6,532 bases of DNA from Pseudomonadota bacterium. GTDB lineage: Bacteria > Pseudomonadota > Alphaproteobacteria > Micavibrionales > Micavibrionaceae. The notes under the pieces are model-generated. The model did not search any database and was not told the origin of the DNA. It worked only from the letters and a program-made list of their open reading frames with translations. Of the stretch, positions 1-6,532 are shown piece after piece. The stretch lies in assembly GCA_016198545.1 (NCBI GenBank), contig JACQIJ010000209.1:1-6532 (forward strand). Reading direction: 5' to 3'. How positions within the stretch are numbered: the stretch's first letter is position 1; the number at the start of each line of letters is the position of its first letter. The translations under genes and the position numbers were made by a program.

Positions 1-15
1 CTATTATATACTCAA

Positions 16-78
16 GTTAAGGAAATATAAAAACTTAACATATATAAATAAGAGGCGCGTTGAATATAGAGGTGTGTT
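16..78 (+). promoter_or_regulatory. AT-rich leader with a dyad, before the 513-residue gene
   Basis: The 78 bases before the first gene are strongly AT-rich compared with the coding sequence. They contain an inverted repeat, GTTAAG (16-21) and CTTAAC (34-39), separated by 12 bases, followed by TATATAAATA (41-50), which could supply a -10 element. No convincing -35 hexamer lies at the right distance; TTAAGG (17-22) would need an 18-base spacer to TATATA (41-46). A Shine-Dalgarno sequence AGAGG (68-72) lies 6 bases before the ATG at 79. That the segment is a promoter or operator is inferred from composition and position, and part of the control region may lie left of the window. Confidence 0.35.
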
Positions 79-1620
79 ATGGCGGATGTAGAAGCTCCGA
101 AAGTGGAAAAGACTGAAGTTTCCCAAGGCCTTTGGGAAAAAGTAAAGGGCGCAGCCAGCTATATCAGGCACCTTGAGCGTTTGACCGACAAGGGTCTCGG
201 AAATGCCTCAGCAGGGCTAACATCGCTGATCGTAGGCGGCGTACTGGATGCAGCCGATAACAGCCCCCGCCTTCTGGGAAAATCTTCGTTTTCCCTTCAC
301 TTCACAGGCAAGGAATGGGATCCGATAACAAGCATCAGGGGCTGGTACGCAGAACGCCAGAAGGACTATGAAACTGTTCACTACGGCGCCCCTCTGAAAG
401 CGGAAGGTTTCATGGAGAATGCCGCGCTGGCAGGCGGAGAAATGCTCCTGCCGGTGGGAGGCACAATCAACAAGCTGCAAAAAGGCGGCTTATCGCTTAT
501 GGACGCGTGGAAGGCTTCGCGGGAAGCGGTTATTCTCAAAGGATACAGTTATCAGGCCGCAAGAATAAAAGCGGCCACGGTGCTGGATACGGCCGGGCTT
601 TATCTTAAACAGTACGTCCCGGACTTCGCAGGAAACGCTGTGGAGAAAATGTTCCGAAGCGCCGGCATGGCTTTAAAACACCCCGTCATCGCGGGCGGGG
701 CAGCCGCAGGGGCATTGGGAATCGATAACTCCTTGACAGGCAGCACGGTTACAAAGGAAATCGTAAGAAACGGCGTCCGGTTGGGCGGATTGGGCCTCAA
801 TCTCGGCGCAACGGTGATGCGTCATACCATGCCGACGGCGTTTCATGCCGCCGCCGAGGCGGTCGGCCCTACAATCGACGTTTCGCAAAAGAGCCTGAAA
901 CACATCAAGGACGGCGTAACGTCGGCAGGAACGGCTTTTTCCGAAGAAACGGGCATCGCTCCGGAAACGACGGCGGACGGAGCAAAACAGATTGTAAAGA
1001 CCATGTCCAAGTCTCCAATCGTGAAGGGCACGATCACGGCATCGGGACTTTTTCAGAACGACGGGGAAGGAGAAGATACTCCATCTACAAATGGATCAGA
1101 GACGGAAACCGCGCCCCCCGCCGCAAGCGAGAATCTTCTTGCGCAAGTAAAGGGAGGCGCGAAGTCTCTTACCGACAAAGCCCAAGAGAAATTTCAGAAA
1201 ATCAAACCCGACGGACGGTTGACGACAGCAGGCATCGTGCCTTCCCTTGATTCGGAAACCCTTCACAAAGGAGTGGACGGAGCCAGGAATTTCGCGCATG
1301 CCACCGCGGAAAAGGCCGGAGAACTGAAGGACAAGGCGCAAAACGCCGCACACGACATCGCTGAAAACGGATTCATGAACATGCTGGGCCTGGACAAGCT
1401 GGATAAATCCATGCTGCTGCCGATGGGGCTCGTCGTGCTCGGCGGCCTGATGGGCGGCATGTCCTCGGATGACGGAAACAAGATATTGGGCACGGTTTTT
1501 GGCGCCATCGTGACTGTCATGGCGCTGGCCTTCCTGATGCCCAAAGGCATGTTCGACGAAGAGAAAAAAGGCCCGGTTGCGGCGCATGCCAACCCGGTGC
1601 CGGCGCTGACGCCGTCATAA
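79..1620 (+). CDS. Uncharacterised 513-residue protein with C-terminal hydrophobic hairpin
   Basis: I do not recognise this family. The start at 79 is supported by AGAGG six bases upstream. There is no N-terminal signal peptide. Residues 1-320 are Ala/Gly-rich and probably mostly helical, with a weakly hydrophobic stretch near 201-215 (HPVIAGGAAAGALGI). Residues about 327-350 form an acidic, Thr/Ser/Pro-rich linker that looks disordered. Residues about 352-430 are charged amphipathic helix with two related Lys/Ala/Gln-rich patches (around 357-376 and 410-429, both with L-x-DKAQ or close to it), resembling LEA or apolipoprotein-like helices. Two hydrophobic segments follow, about 445-461 and 468-487, separated by a short polar turn (SSDDGNK), which suggests a membrane hairpin. 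The tail is charged and then Pro/Ala-rich. It is first in a five-gene cluster, 28 bases before the next gene. A membrane-anchored scaffold or secreted-complex component is possible, but that is inference. Confidence 0.85.
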   Translation: MADVEAPKVEKTEVSQGLWEKVKGAASYIRHLERLTDKGLGNASAGLTSLIVGGVLDAADNSPRLLGKSSFSLHFTGKEWDPITSIRGWYAERQKDYETVHYGAPLKAEGFMENAALAGGEMLLPVGGTINKLQKGGLSLMDAWKASREAVILKGYSYQAARIKAATVLDTAGLYLKQYVPDFAGNAVEKMFRSAGMALKHPVIAGGAAAGALGIDNSLTGSTVTKEIVRNGVRLGGLGLNLGATVMRHTMPTAFHAAAEAVGPTIDVSQKSLKHIKDGVTSAGTAFSEETGIAPETTADGAKQIVKTMSKSPIVKGTITASGLFQNDGEGEDTPSTNGSETETAPPAASENLLAQVKGGAKSLTDKAQEKFQKIKPDGRLTTAGIVPSLDSETLHKGVDGARNFAHATAEKAGELKDKAQNAAHDIAENGFMNMLGLDKLDKSMLLPMGLVVLGGLMGGMSSDDGNKILGTVFGAIVTVMALAFLMPKGMFDEEKKGPVAAHANPVPALTPS

Positions 1621-1648
1621 ACGATAAAAGATGAAAGGAAGTAAAAAT

Positions 1649-2008
1649 ATGACAGAGTCCAGAATGACAAAAGCGCAAAACCCCTTTGAGGATTCCGTAC
1701 TGACCGAAATGGCGGCCGATATCGCCGTAAACGGCAAGGGGCAGATCATGGTGATGCACCAGAAGCCTTTCGCGTTCCCCGTCCGCAACATTGAATACCA
1801 CGCCGGAAGCGGCCACATCGTATTCGTGGGCGACAGCGGAGAGGAGCAGGATTTCGGCATGACCGCGCCGGAAAACATTCGCGGAAAACTTGAAAAAGTA
1901 CGGGAAGCGGCCCTGTGCCTTATCGACCGCGAAGAGGAAAAAATAGCCGGGTTCAAACTCGTGCCCTTTACGGTCAGGGGGACGAACGCCGGAAAAACGG
2001 TTCACTGA
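1649..2008 (+). CDS. Uncharacterised 119-residue protein, paralogue 1 of a pair
   Basis: The family is not recognised. ATG 1649 is preferred because AAAGGAAG lies 7-9 bases upstream. An in-frame ATG at 1631 would add six residues but has only an A-rich, poor leader. After a polar N-terminus of about 20 residues the pattern suggests several beta strands (about 30-37, 45-50, 56-60), a conserved turn, a helix (about 75-95) and a final strand. There is no signal peptide or membrane segment, so it is probably cytoplasmic. Residues 24-95 align without gaps to residues 30-101 of the protein at 2510-2893, with 17 identities in 72 positions by my hand count. Shared positions include H37, K39, F41, E49, F59, V60, G64, F69, G70, P74, E75 and D93. 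It lies 28 bases after the 513-residue gene and 26 before the next, consistent with one operon. No catalytic motif is evident. Confidence 0.85.
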   Translation: MTESRMTKAQNPFEDSVLTEMAADIAVNGKGQIMVMHQKPFAFPVRNIEYHAGSGHIVFVGDSGEEQDFGMTAPENIRGKLEKVREAALCLIDREEEKIAGFKLVPFTVRGTNAGKTVH

Positions 2009-2034
2009 AAAAACAAAAAACGGAGGAGGAAAAA

Positions 2035-2418
2035 ATGACCGATAAGCAGAAAAAAGAAAAAGGACTGATGAGCGTATTCGACCCGATAGCCGAGCACGTC
2101 CAGAACCGGCTTTCCAAGGCATGGGATGACACGGTCGGTAAATTCATGGGCCAGGCGGGGGACAAGCTGGCGACCGCGGCCGAAAGAATAATGACATTTA
2201 TAAGCCAGACATTTCTCAAAGCCGCGGGCGGGCTTGTCGACCGCGCCATAAGCTGGTTTCAGAGTTTTCTGCCTGAAAAGCTGAAGGAACTCGACCTGTT
2301 CGGCGCCGGCGACCCCGCACATGCGCGGGTAATGGAGGGCTTGCACGGCGCCGCTCATGAGCCAGAAGCCAACCCCAAGCCTGCGGTAGTGCCGGCAGGC
2401 CTTGCGGCGGCTCCGTAA
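2035..2418 (+). CDS. Uncharacterised 127-residue helix-rich protein
   Basis: The start at 2035 is fixed by the best Shine-Dalgarno sequence in the window, GGAGGAGG at 2022-2029, five bases before the ATG. The frame stays open upstream to 1915, but that extension overlaps the previous gene and lacks a comparable site. The first ten residues are Lys-rich (MTDKQKKEKG). Residues about 16-85 look like two or three amphipathic helices with aromatic residues (W30, F37, F55, F60, W74, F75, F78), without a hydrophobic run long enough for a clear membrane span. Peripheral membrane association or helix-helix packing with a partner is possible. The last 20 residues are Pro/Ala-rich and probably disordered. 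It ends a run of three closely spaced genes, and the next gene follows only after a 91-base AT-rich gap with its own promoter-like signal. The family is not recognised and the function is unknown. Confidence 0.85.
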   Translation: MTDKQKKEKGLMSVFDPIAEHVQNRLSKAWDDTVGKFMGQAGDKLATAAERIMTFISQTFLKAAGGLVDRAISWFQSFLPEKLKELDLFGAGDPAHARVMEGLHGAAHEPEANPKPAVVPAGLAAAP

Positions 2419-2424
2419 TAAAAT

Positions 2425-2445
2425 TATGGTAAAAAATTAACCATA
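2425..2445. promoter_or_regulatory. Small AT-rich dyad after the helix-rich gene
   Basis: TATGGT (2425-2430) and ACCATA (2440-2445) form a perfect 6-base inverted repeat around a 9-base A-rich loop, directly after the stop codon at 2416-2418. The stem is weak and no T tract follows, so it is not a convincing intrinsic terminator. Its position just upstream of the promoter at 2463-2491 would suit an operator. This is inferred from position only. Confidence 0.25.
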
Positions 2446-2462
2446 TATTAAGGAAAGTGGAG

Positions 2463-2491
2463 TTGAATAGAATATACGAACCGCATAGAAT
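2463..2491 (+). promoter_or_regulatory. Sigma70-like promoter for the 2510-3170 gene pair
   Basis: TTGAAT (2463-2468) and TAGAAT (2486-2491) are separated by exactly 17 bases. They match the sigma70 consensus at 4 of 6 and 5 of 6 positions. Transcription would begin near 2498, giving a leader of about 12 bases to ATG 2510 or about 30 bases to the in-frame ATG at 2528. The 91-base intergenic gap, the longest inside the cluster, supports a separate or internal promoter. Confidence 0.6.
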
Positions 2492-2509
2492 AACGGGGTG
2501 TGTTAACAG

Positions 2510-2893
2510 ATGAGGACAGCGGTTCAGATGGCCACGAAAAACACCCCCCAAACGACTGGCGGAAAAGCGTTACCCGGCGGCAAGGACTTCAAGGTTGACC
2601 TTGTTGTAAACGACAATGCCGAGGTTTATGTGTTTCACAGCAAGTCATTTGAAAACAGGCTTTCGTGGCTGGAATTTGATCTGAACACAAGAACACTGGA
2701 CTTTGTCATGAACGATGGCGATGTCCGGTCATTCGGGGCAAGAGTCCCGGAACGTCTGACCAAACACATGCATAATGCGTTTCAGGTCATGATGGTACAG
2801 ATGGATGAGGAAACGGGCCAAGCAGTGTCCGGGGATTATTTCCCCCTTATCCTTCACAAGGCGTACGACAACGACGACCAAAGGGGAGTGTGA
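2510..2893 (+). CDS. Uncharacterised 127-residue protein, paralogue 2 of a pair
   Basis: This is a diverged paralogue of the protein at 1649-2008; residues 30-101 align without gaps to its residues 24-95. Conserved features are H43-x-K45-x-F47, E55, F65-V66, G70, F75-G76, P80-E81 and D99. Predicted structure is a few beta strands, a helix, then a final strand near residues 110-119. A Gly/Lys/Thr-rich tail of about 25 residues precedes the domain. There is no signal peptide or membrane segment. The start is uncertain. ATG 2510 has GGGG (2495-2498) 11 bases upstream, at the very edge of the predicted transcript. ATG 2528 (giving MATKNTPQ at the N-terminus, 121 residues) has GAGGA (2512-2516), also 11 bases upstream, inside the transcript. 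The gene is followed after 4 bases by the 90-residue gene, whose ribosome site lies in its last codons, so the two are probably translationally coupled. The family and activity are unknown. Confidence 0.85.
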   Translation: MRTAVQMATKNTPQTTGGKALPGGKDFKVDLVVNDNAEVYVFHSKSFENRLSWLEFDLNTRTLDFVMNDGDVRSFGARVPERLTKHMHNAFQVMMVQMDEETGQAVSGDYFPLILHKAYDNDDQRGV

Positions 2894-2897
2894 AAAT

Positions 2898-3170
2898 ATG
2901 CCATTGAAAGCAGAGTACAGTCAGACAGACAAGGGACTTCTTGATCGCATGACGCGTCTTTATGCGCAGGAAAGCGTGCTTGGAAAGAACATTTGCGGCG
3001 GCACTCTCTGCAAGCAGTTATCCGAAGATGCAAGGGCGTTGGATAATAATCAGCTGGCCGACGCCGGGGTGCCGGGCCTGCTGCCGGCACAGCGCAACAT
3101 CAACGCGCCTCAGGTCGCATCGCCCGCCTTGGCCAACAACGGGCCGACGACGCCAACGGGCATGGTCTGA
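2898..3170 (+). CDS. Uncharacterised 90-residue protein with C-x4-C
   Basis: ATG 2898 follows the previous stop by 4 bases and has GGGGAG (2883-2888) 9 bases upstream. The frame extends upstream to 2805, but that part overlaps the preceding gene and lacks its own site, so it is discarded. Residues about 10-50 look helical and polar, with one cysteine pair C33-GGTL-C38. The last 35 residues or so are rich in Pro, Ala, Asn and Thr and end TTPTGMV, probably disordered. There is no signal peptide or membrane segment. It is the last gene of the cluster and lies 30 bases before a strong terminator. I do not recognise it. One C-x4-C pair is too little to claim a metal site; a disulfide or a chance pair are equally possible. 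Confidence 0.8.
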   Translation: MPLKAEYSQTDKGLLDRMTRLYAQESVLGKNICGGTLCKQLSEDARALDNNQLADAGVPGLLPAQRNINAPQVASPALANNGPTTPTGMV

Positions 3171-3200
3171 AACAGACAACGGATTATATCTCAATAAACG

Positions 3201-3236
3201 CCCTCCCCGCTTCACCGCCGGGAGGGTTTGTTTTTT
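3201..3236 (+). terminator. Intrinsic terminator closing the five-gene cluster
   Basis: CCCTCCC (3201-3207) pairs with GGGAGGG (3220-3226) across a 12-base loop. It is followed by TTTGTTTTTT (3227-3236), a classical Rho-independent terminator 30 bases after the stop codon of the 90-residue gene. The A-rich bases before the stem (AAAC, 3196-3199) give a short T-containing stretch on the other strand. The same hairpin could therefore help stop transcription of the convergent peptidase gene, though less efficiently. Confidence 0.9.
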
Positions 3237-3255
3237 GAAGAGCGGCATCAATCCT

Positions 3256-4269
3256 TCAACTGGACGCGGGCGCAGGCCGTCCGCATGCCTCGCCCCAAAC
3301 GCCGCCGACGCGGGCGCGGGCCGTAAGCAATGCCTTATGGTCTTCCTCCGTGAAGCTTTCCCGCAGCGCCGCGACCAAATCGGCATCCATGTAATTGCCA
3401 TAGGCGCCGGCCCAGCCGAGAGGGGCTAGAAACTCCGCCGTCATGAGATCGACGCCCTTTTCATCCGGGCCCGGATGAAAGCCCGTTCTTTCAATCCAGT
3501 CCTGCATCTTGTTGGTATAGGCAGGCAGGAGGATGGATTTGCGTACGAATATCAGGACCGAATTGCCGATGGCCTTCTTCATGCCGCCGCCGCTTGCGAG
3601 AACATCCTCAAATGACCCGACCATGTCCGCGTGCCCCAAATCGCTGCGTAAATCCTGCATATAGCCGGGCAAGCCCGCCTGCTCCAGTTCATGAGCAACC
3701 ACAATCGTCATGACGCGGGCGTCGGCCTCCATAAACATGTCATAGGAAATCCGCGACCAGGGAAAGACGTTTATTATGGCGCGTGTATCCTGTCCGTTGA
3801 TCGTCTGTATTTTATGGCGGGTTTCATGAAGAAATATCGTGGCCATGAATTCTTCCGAACGATCCTTTTCCGGATCGATATCCACTTCATTCTCACGGAT
3901 ATCAAAAATACCGAGTGCTTTCTTCCCGCAACGGGATGGTACTTTTACCGTCGGATCATAAAAGCAATACTTTGTCCCATCGCGCAGGGCCGTATCGACG
4001 ATCGCCTTTGCCGTCGGGGAGCGGGAAATATCCTTGTACAGCTTCGCCAGCTGTTTCTGAGCCGGCCACACGGGATGATGGAGGGTCTTCGCGTCAATGC
4101 AACTGGCGCCCCTCCACGCCCTGACCGCCTTTCCGACGACGGATTCCTCCGGCGCCGCTGACAGGCGTCTGTCCGCCTCAAGCCCGCCAATCAGAACCGA
4201 CGAAGCCATAACCCAATAAGCCGCCCGGAGCCGAAAAGCTTTCTCTGTGCGAATCATTGCCGCCCCCAT
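3256..4269 (-). CDS. Probable exported HExxH metallopeptidase-like protein
   Basis: This 337-residue protein carries FLHETRHKIQ, an HExxH zinc-peptidase motif (H148, E149, H152). About 30 residues later comes EADARVMTIVVAHEL (E181-A-D-A184), where a gluzincin-type third zinc ligand and helix would be expected. An N-terminal basic segment (IRTEKAFRLR) is followed by a hydrophobic stretch at about residues 16-30, consistent with a signal peptide or anchor. Four cysteines lie after it (C57, C102, C114, C329), compatible with periplasmic disulfides. The pattern recalls the putative metallopeptidase family DUF6782 described in Alphaproteobacteria. That match is from memory and untested, and substrate is unknown. 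Two starts are possible, the ATG at 4269 or the ATG at 4257; neither has a strong Shine-Dalgarno sequence, and both keep the signal-like region. The gene is divergent from lepA and convergent with the upstream cluster, so it is probably monocistronic. Confidence 0.8.
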   Translation of the reverse strand: MGAAMIRTEKAFRLRAAYWVMASSVLIGGLEADRRLSAAPEESVVGKAVRAWRGASCIDAKTLHHPVWPAQKQLAKLYKDISRSPTAKAIVDTALRDGTKYCFYDPTVKVPSRCGKKALGIFDIRENEVDIDPEKDRSEEFMATIFLHETRHKIQTINGQDTRAIINVFPWSRISYDMFMEADARVMTIVVAHELEQAGLPGYMQDLRSDLGHADMVGSFEDVLASGGGMKKAIGNSVLIFVRKSILLPAYTNKMQDWIERTGFHPGPDEKGVDLMTAEFLAPLGWAGAYGNYMDADLVAALRESFTEEDHKALLTARARVGGVWGEACGRPAPASS

Positions 4270-4284
4270 TCTTTTTCATATTTT

Positions 4285-4313
4285 TAAATACCTAGCATAA
4301 GCCCTTGGGACAA
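4285..4313 (-). promoter_or_regulatory. Weak candidate promoter for the peptidase gene
   Basis: Read on the minus strand, TTGTCC (4313-4308) and TATTTA (4290-4285) are spaced by 17 bases and lie just upstream of the peptidase start. The -35 matches consensus at 4 of 6 positions, but the -10 is poor at 3 of 6. The 93-base divergent intergenic region must also hold the lepA promoter. On the plus strand I see only TAGCAT (4293-4298) as a -10 candidate, with no good partner. Confidence 0.25.
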
Positions 4314-4343
4314 GGCAAATCTTCATTGCCCTGAGGACATAAA

Positions 4344-4362
4344 ATGCTTATCTTCCCGACCC

Positions 4363-4370
<8 letters not shown>
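4344..4370 (+). CDS. Eight-codon upstream ORF overlapping the lepA start
   Basis: ATG 4344 opens a frame encoding MLIFPTHE and ending at TAA 4368-4370. It has a proper Shine-Dalgarno sequence, GAGGA (4333-4337), six bases before its ATG. The lepA ATG at 4363 lies inside the uORF, so the uORF stop falls three bases past the lepA start codon. The lepA start has no purine-rich site of its own; the bases just before it are TTCCCGACCC. Ribosomes could load at GAGGA, translate the short ORF, stop and re-initiate at lepA, which is termination-reinitiation coupling. The sequence arrangement is seen directly; its translation is inferred. Confidence 0.45.
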
Positions 4371-6170
<1,800 letters not shown>

Positions 6171-6171
<1 letters not shown>

Positions 6172-6221
6172 CCCTCTCCCTTGGGGAGAGGGTGGCCGAA
6201 CATCGTGAGGCCGGGTGAGGG
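6171..6221. repeat. REP-like palindromic repeat immediately after lepA
   Basis: ACCCTCTCCC (6171-6180) and GGGAGAGGGT (6184-6193) form a perfect 10-base stem with a 3-base loop. GGCC (6194-6197) and GGCC (6209-6212) then make a second small stem, and GGGTGAGGG (6213-6221) is a near-match alternative partner for the first arm. This CCCTCTCCC...GGGAGAGGG...GGGTGAGGG design recurs as a dispersed intergenic element in many bacterial genomes. A T6 tract (6228-6233) lies too far away for a textbook terminator, but the hairpin may still end or stabilise the lepA transcript. Confidence 0.75.
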
Positions 6222-6233
6222 AAGAACTTTTTT

Positions 6234-6260
6234 AACACGAAGACGCGAAGGAACGAAAAG
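6234..6260. repeat. Short degenerate ACGAAG tandem repeat
   Basis: Three degenerate units can be read, CACGAAG, ACGCGAAG and GAACGAAAAG. The block resembles the ACACGAAG-type tandem tracts often found between genes. It is short and imperfect and adjoins the REP-like element through the T6 tract. Confidence 0.45.
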
Positions 6261-6267
6261 AAACAAC

Positions 6268-6389
6268 CGTCATCCCGGAAAGCGCGCAGCGCTTACTTAC
6301 CACAACGAACACAGCGGCATCACAGCATCATAAAAATCGTTGTGTGCGTCATGATTATTTAATAGATCCCGGCTTTCTCCGGGATGACG
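6268..6389. repeat. Interrupted palindromic repeat with CGTCATCCCGG ends
   Basis: CGTCATCCCGG (6268-6278) is the exact reverse complement of CCGGGATGACG (6379-6389), and the similarity continues inward (AAAGC against its counterpart after GA). The left arm runs into AAGCGC/GCGCTT (6280-6285 and 6289-6294), a small stem. The right arm contains its own hairpin, ATCCCGG (6366-6372) with CCGGGAT (6379-6385). About 70 bases of unlike, AT-richer sequence lie between the arms, including an 8-base dyad, CACAACGA (6301-6308) with TCGTTGTG (6337-6344). Elements of this type are normally compact, so this looks like one element split by an insertion or two half-elements side by side. Confidence 0.65.
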
Positions 6390-6399
6390 AATATTGTTT

Positions 6400-6492
6400 G
6401 TCATTGCGAGCGACCAGCGGGAACGAAGCAATCCAGAGAGCCACAAGAAAAGACTGGATTGCTTCGTCGGGCTTCGCCCTCCTCGCAATGAC
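6400..6492. repeat. Complete dispersed palindromic repeat (TCATTGCGAG family)
   Basis: Terminal arms GTCATTGCGAG (6400-6410) and CTCGCAATGAC (6482-6492) are perfect inverted repeats. An inner 14-base pair of arms, ACGAAGCAATCCAG (6423-6436) and CTGGATTGCTTCGT (6454-6467), encloses a 17-base loop. A small hairpin, GGGC-TTC-GCCC (6469-6479), sits on the right side. The whole would fold into a long imperfect cruciform or RNA hairpin. The GCGAG...GAAGCAATCC design is a familiar dispersed intergenic repeat in many bacteria. Confidence 0.8.
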
Positions 6493-6501
6493 GATAATGT
6501 G

Positions 6502-6532
6502 TTCGTCACTGCGAGGAACGTAGTGACGAAGC
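6502..6532. repeat. Second TCAYTGCGAG-family copy, cut by the window end
   Basis: TTCGTCACT (6502-6510) and AGTGACGAA (6522-6530) are perfect 9-base inverted arms around an 11-base loop. The segment also carries TCACTGCGAG and ends in GACGAAGC, matching the left half of the adjoining repeat (TCATTGCGAG and AACGAAGC). Only the left part of the element is present before the window stops. Confidence 0.65.

Noticed and set aside
418..486. Possible polymorphic-toxin pre-toxin motif in the 513-residue protein (around residues 114-136, LPVGGTINKLQKGG)
   Set aside because: The resemblance to pre-toxin segments is only a short hydrophobic/Gly pattern. No C-terminal toxin domain, immunity gene or secretion signal accompanies it.
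1915..2034. N-terminal extension of the helix-rich protein
   Set aside because: It overlaps the preceding gene in another frame and lacks a ribosome site, whereas ATG 2035 has a near-perfect one.
1517..2122. 201-codon open frame on the minus strand
   Set aside because: It runs antisense across three plus-strand genes that have good ribosome sites and paralogue support, and it contains no recognisable motif.
2805..2897. N-terminal extension of the 90-residue protein
   Set aside because: It overlaps the preceding paralogue gene. ATG 2898 has GGGGAG at good spacing.
3183..3188. TATAAT on the minus strand near the terminator
   Set aside because: No -35 partner lies at suitable distance. It would drive only antisense transcription into the 90-residue gene, and it sits in a short AT-rich spacer where it can occur by chance.
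6297..6509. 70-codon open frame on the minus strand
   Set aside because: It is translated straight through the repeat elements (LRGGRSPTKQS and RHPGESRD are typical translations of such repeats) and is not a gene.

Overview
The window looks like a chromosomal segment of an alphaproteobacterium of moderate to high GC. The main support is a full-length LepA (EF4) whose sequence reads like alphaproteobacterial LepA. The dense mosaic of short dispersed palindromic repeats after lepA is also typical of many proteobacterial genomes. I cannot place it below class level from sequence alone.

Layout. (1) Positions 79-3170 hold a five-gene, same-strand cluster of proteins I do not recognise. It contains a 513-residue protein with a C-terminal hydrophobic hairpin (79-1620), a 119-residue protein (1649-2008), a 127-residue helix-rich protein (2035-2418), a second small protein of 127 residues that is a diverged paralogue of the 119-residue one (2510-2893), and a 90-residue protein with a C-x4-C pair (2898-3170). 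Spacing is tight and most starts have a clear Shine-Dalgarno sequence. The 91-base gap before the second paralogue carries a good sigma70-like promoter, so this is probably two transcription units or one unit with an internal promoter. A strong intrinsic terminator (3201-3236) closes the cluster. (2) Positions 3256-4269, minus strand, encode a probable exported HExxH metallopeptidase-like protein that converges on the cluster. (3) Positions 4363-6171, plus strand, hold lepA, divergent from the peptidase gene. Its start codon has no Shine-Dalgarno sequence of its own and overlaps the end of an 8-codon upstream ORF that does have one. (4) Positions 6171-6532 hold no gene, only four or more juxtaposed repeat elements, one apparently split by about 70 bases and one cut off by the window end.

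How the parts may work together. LepA is a housekeeping translational GTPase and the peptidase is probably an independent envelope protein. The five-gene cluster is the novel part. A paralogous pair of small alpha/beta proteins sits beside a large protein with two predicted membrane segments and two small helical or Pro-rich partners, which suggests a multi-component assembly, possibly at the membrane. No recognised catalytic motif, secretion-system component, phage structural gene, nuclease or toxin was found, so its function is left open.
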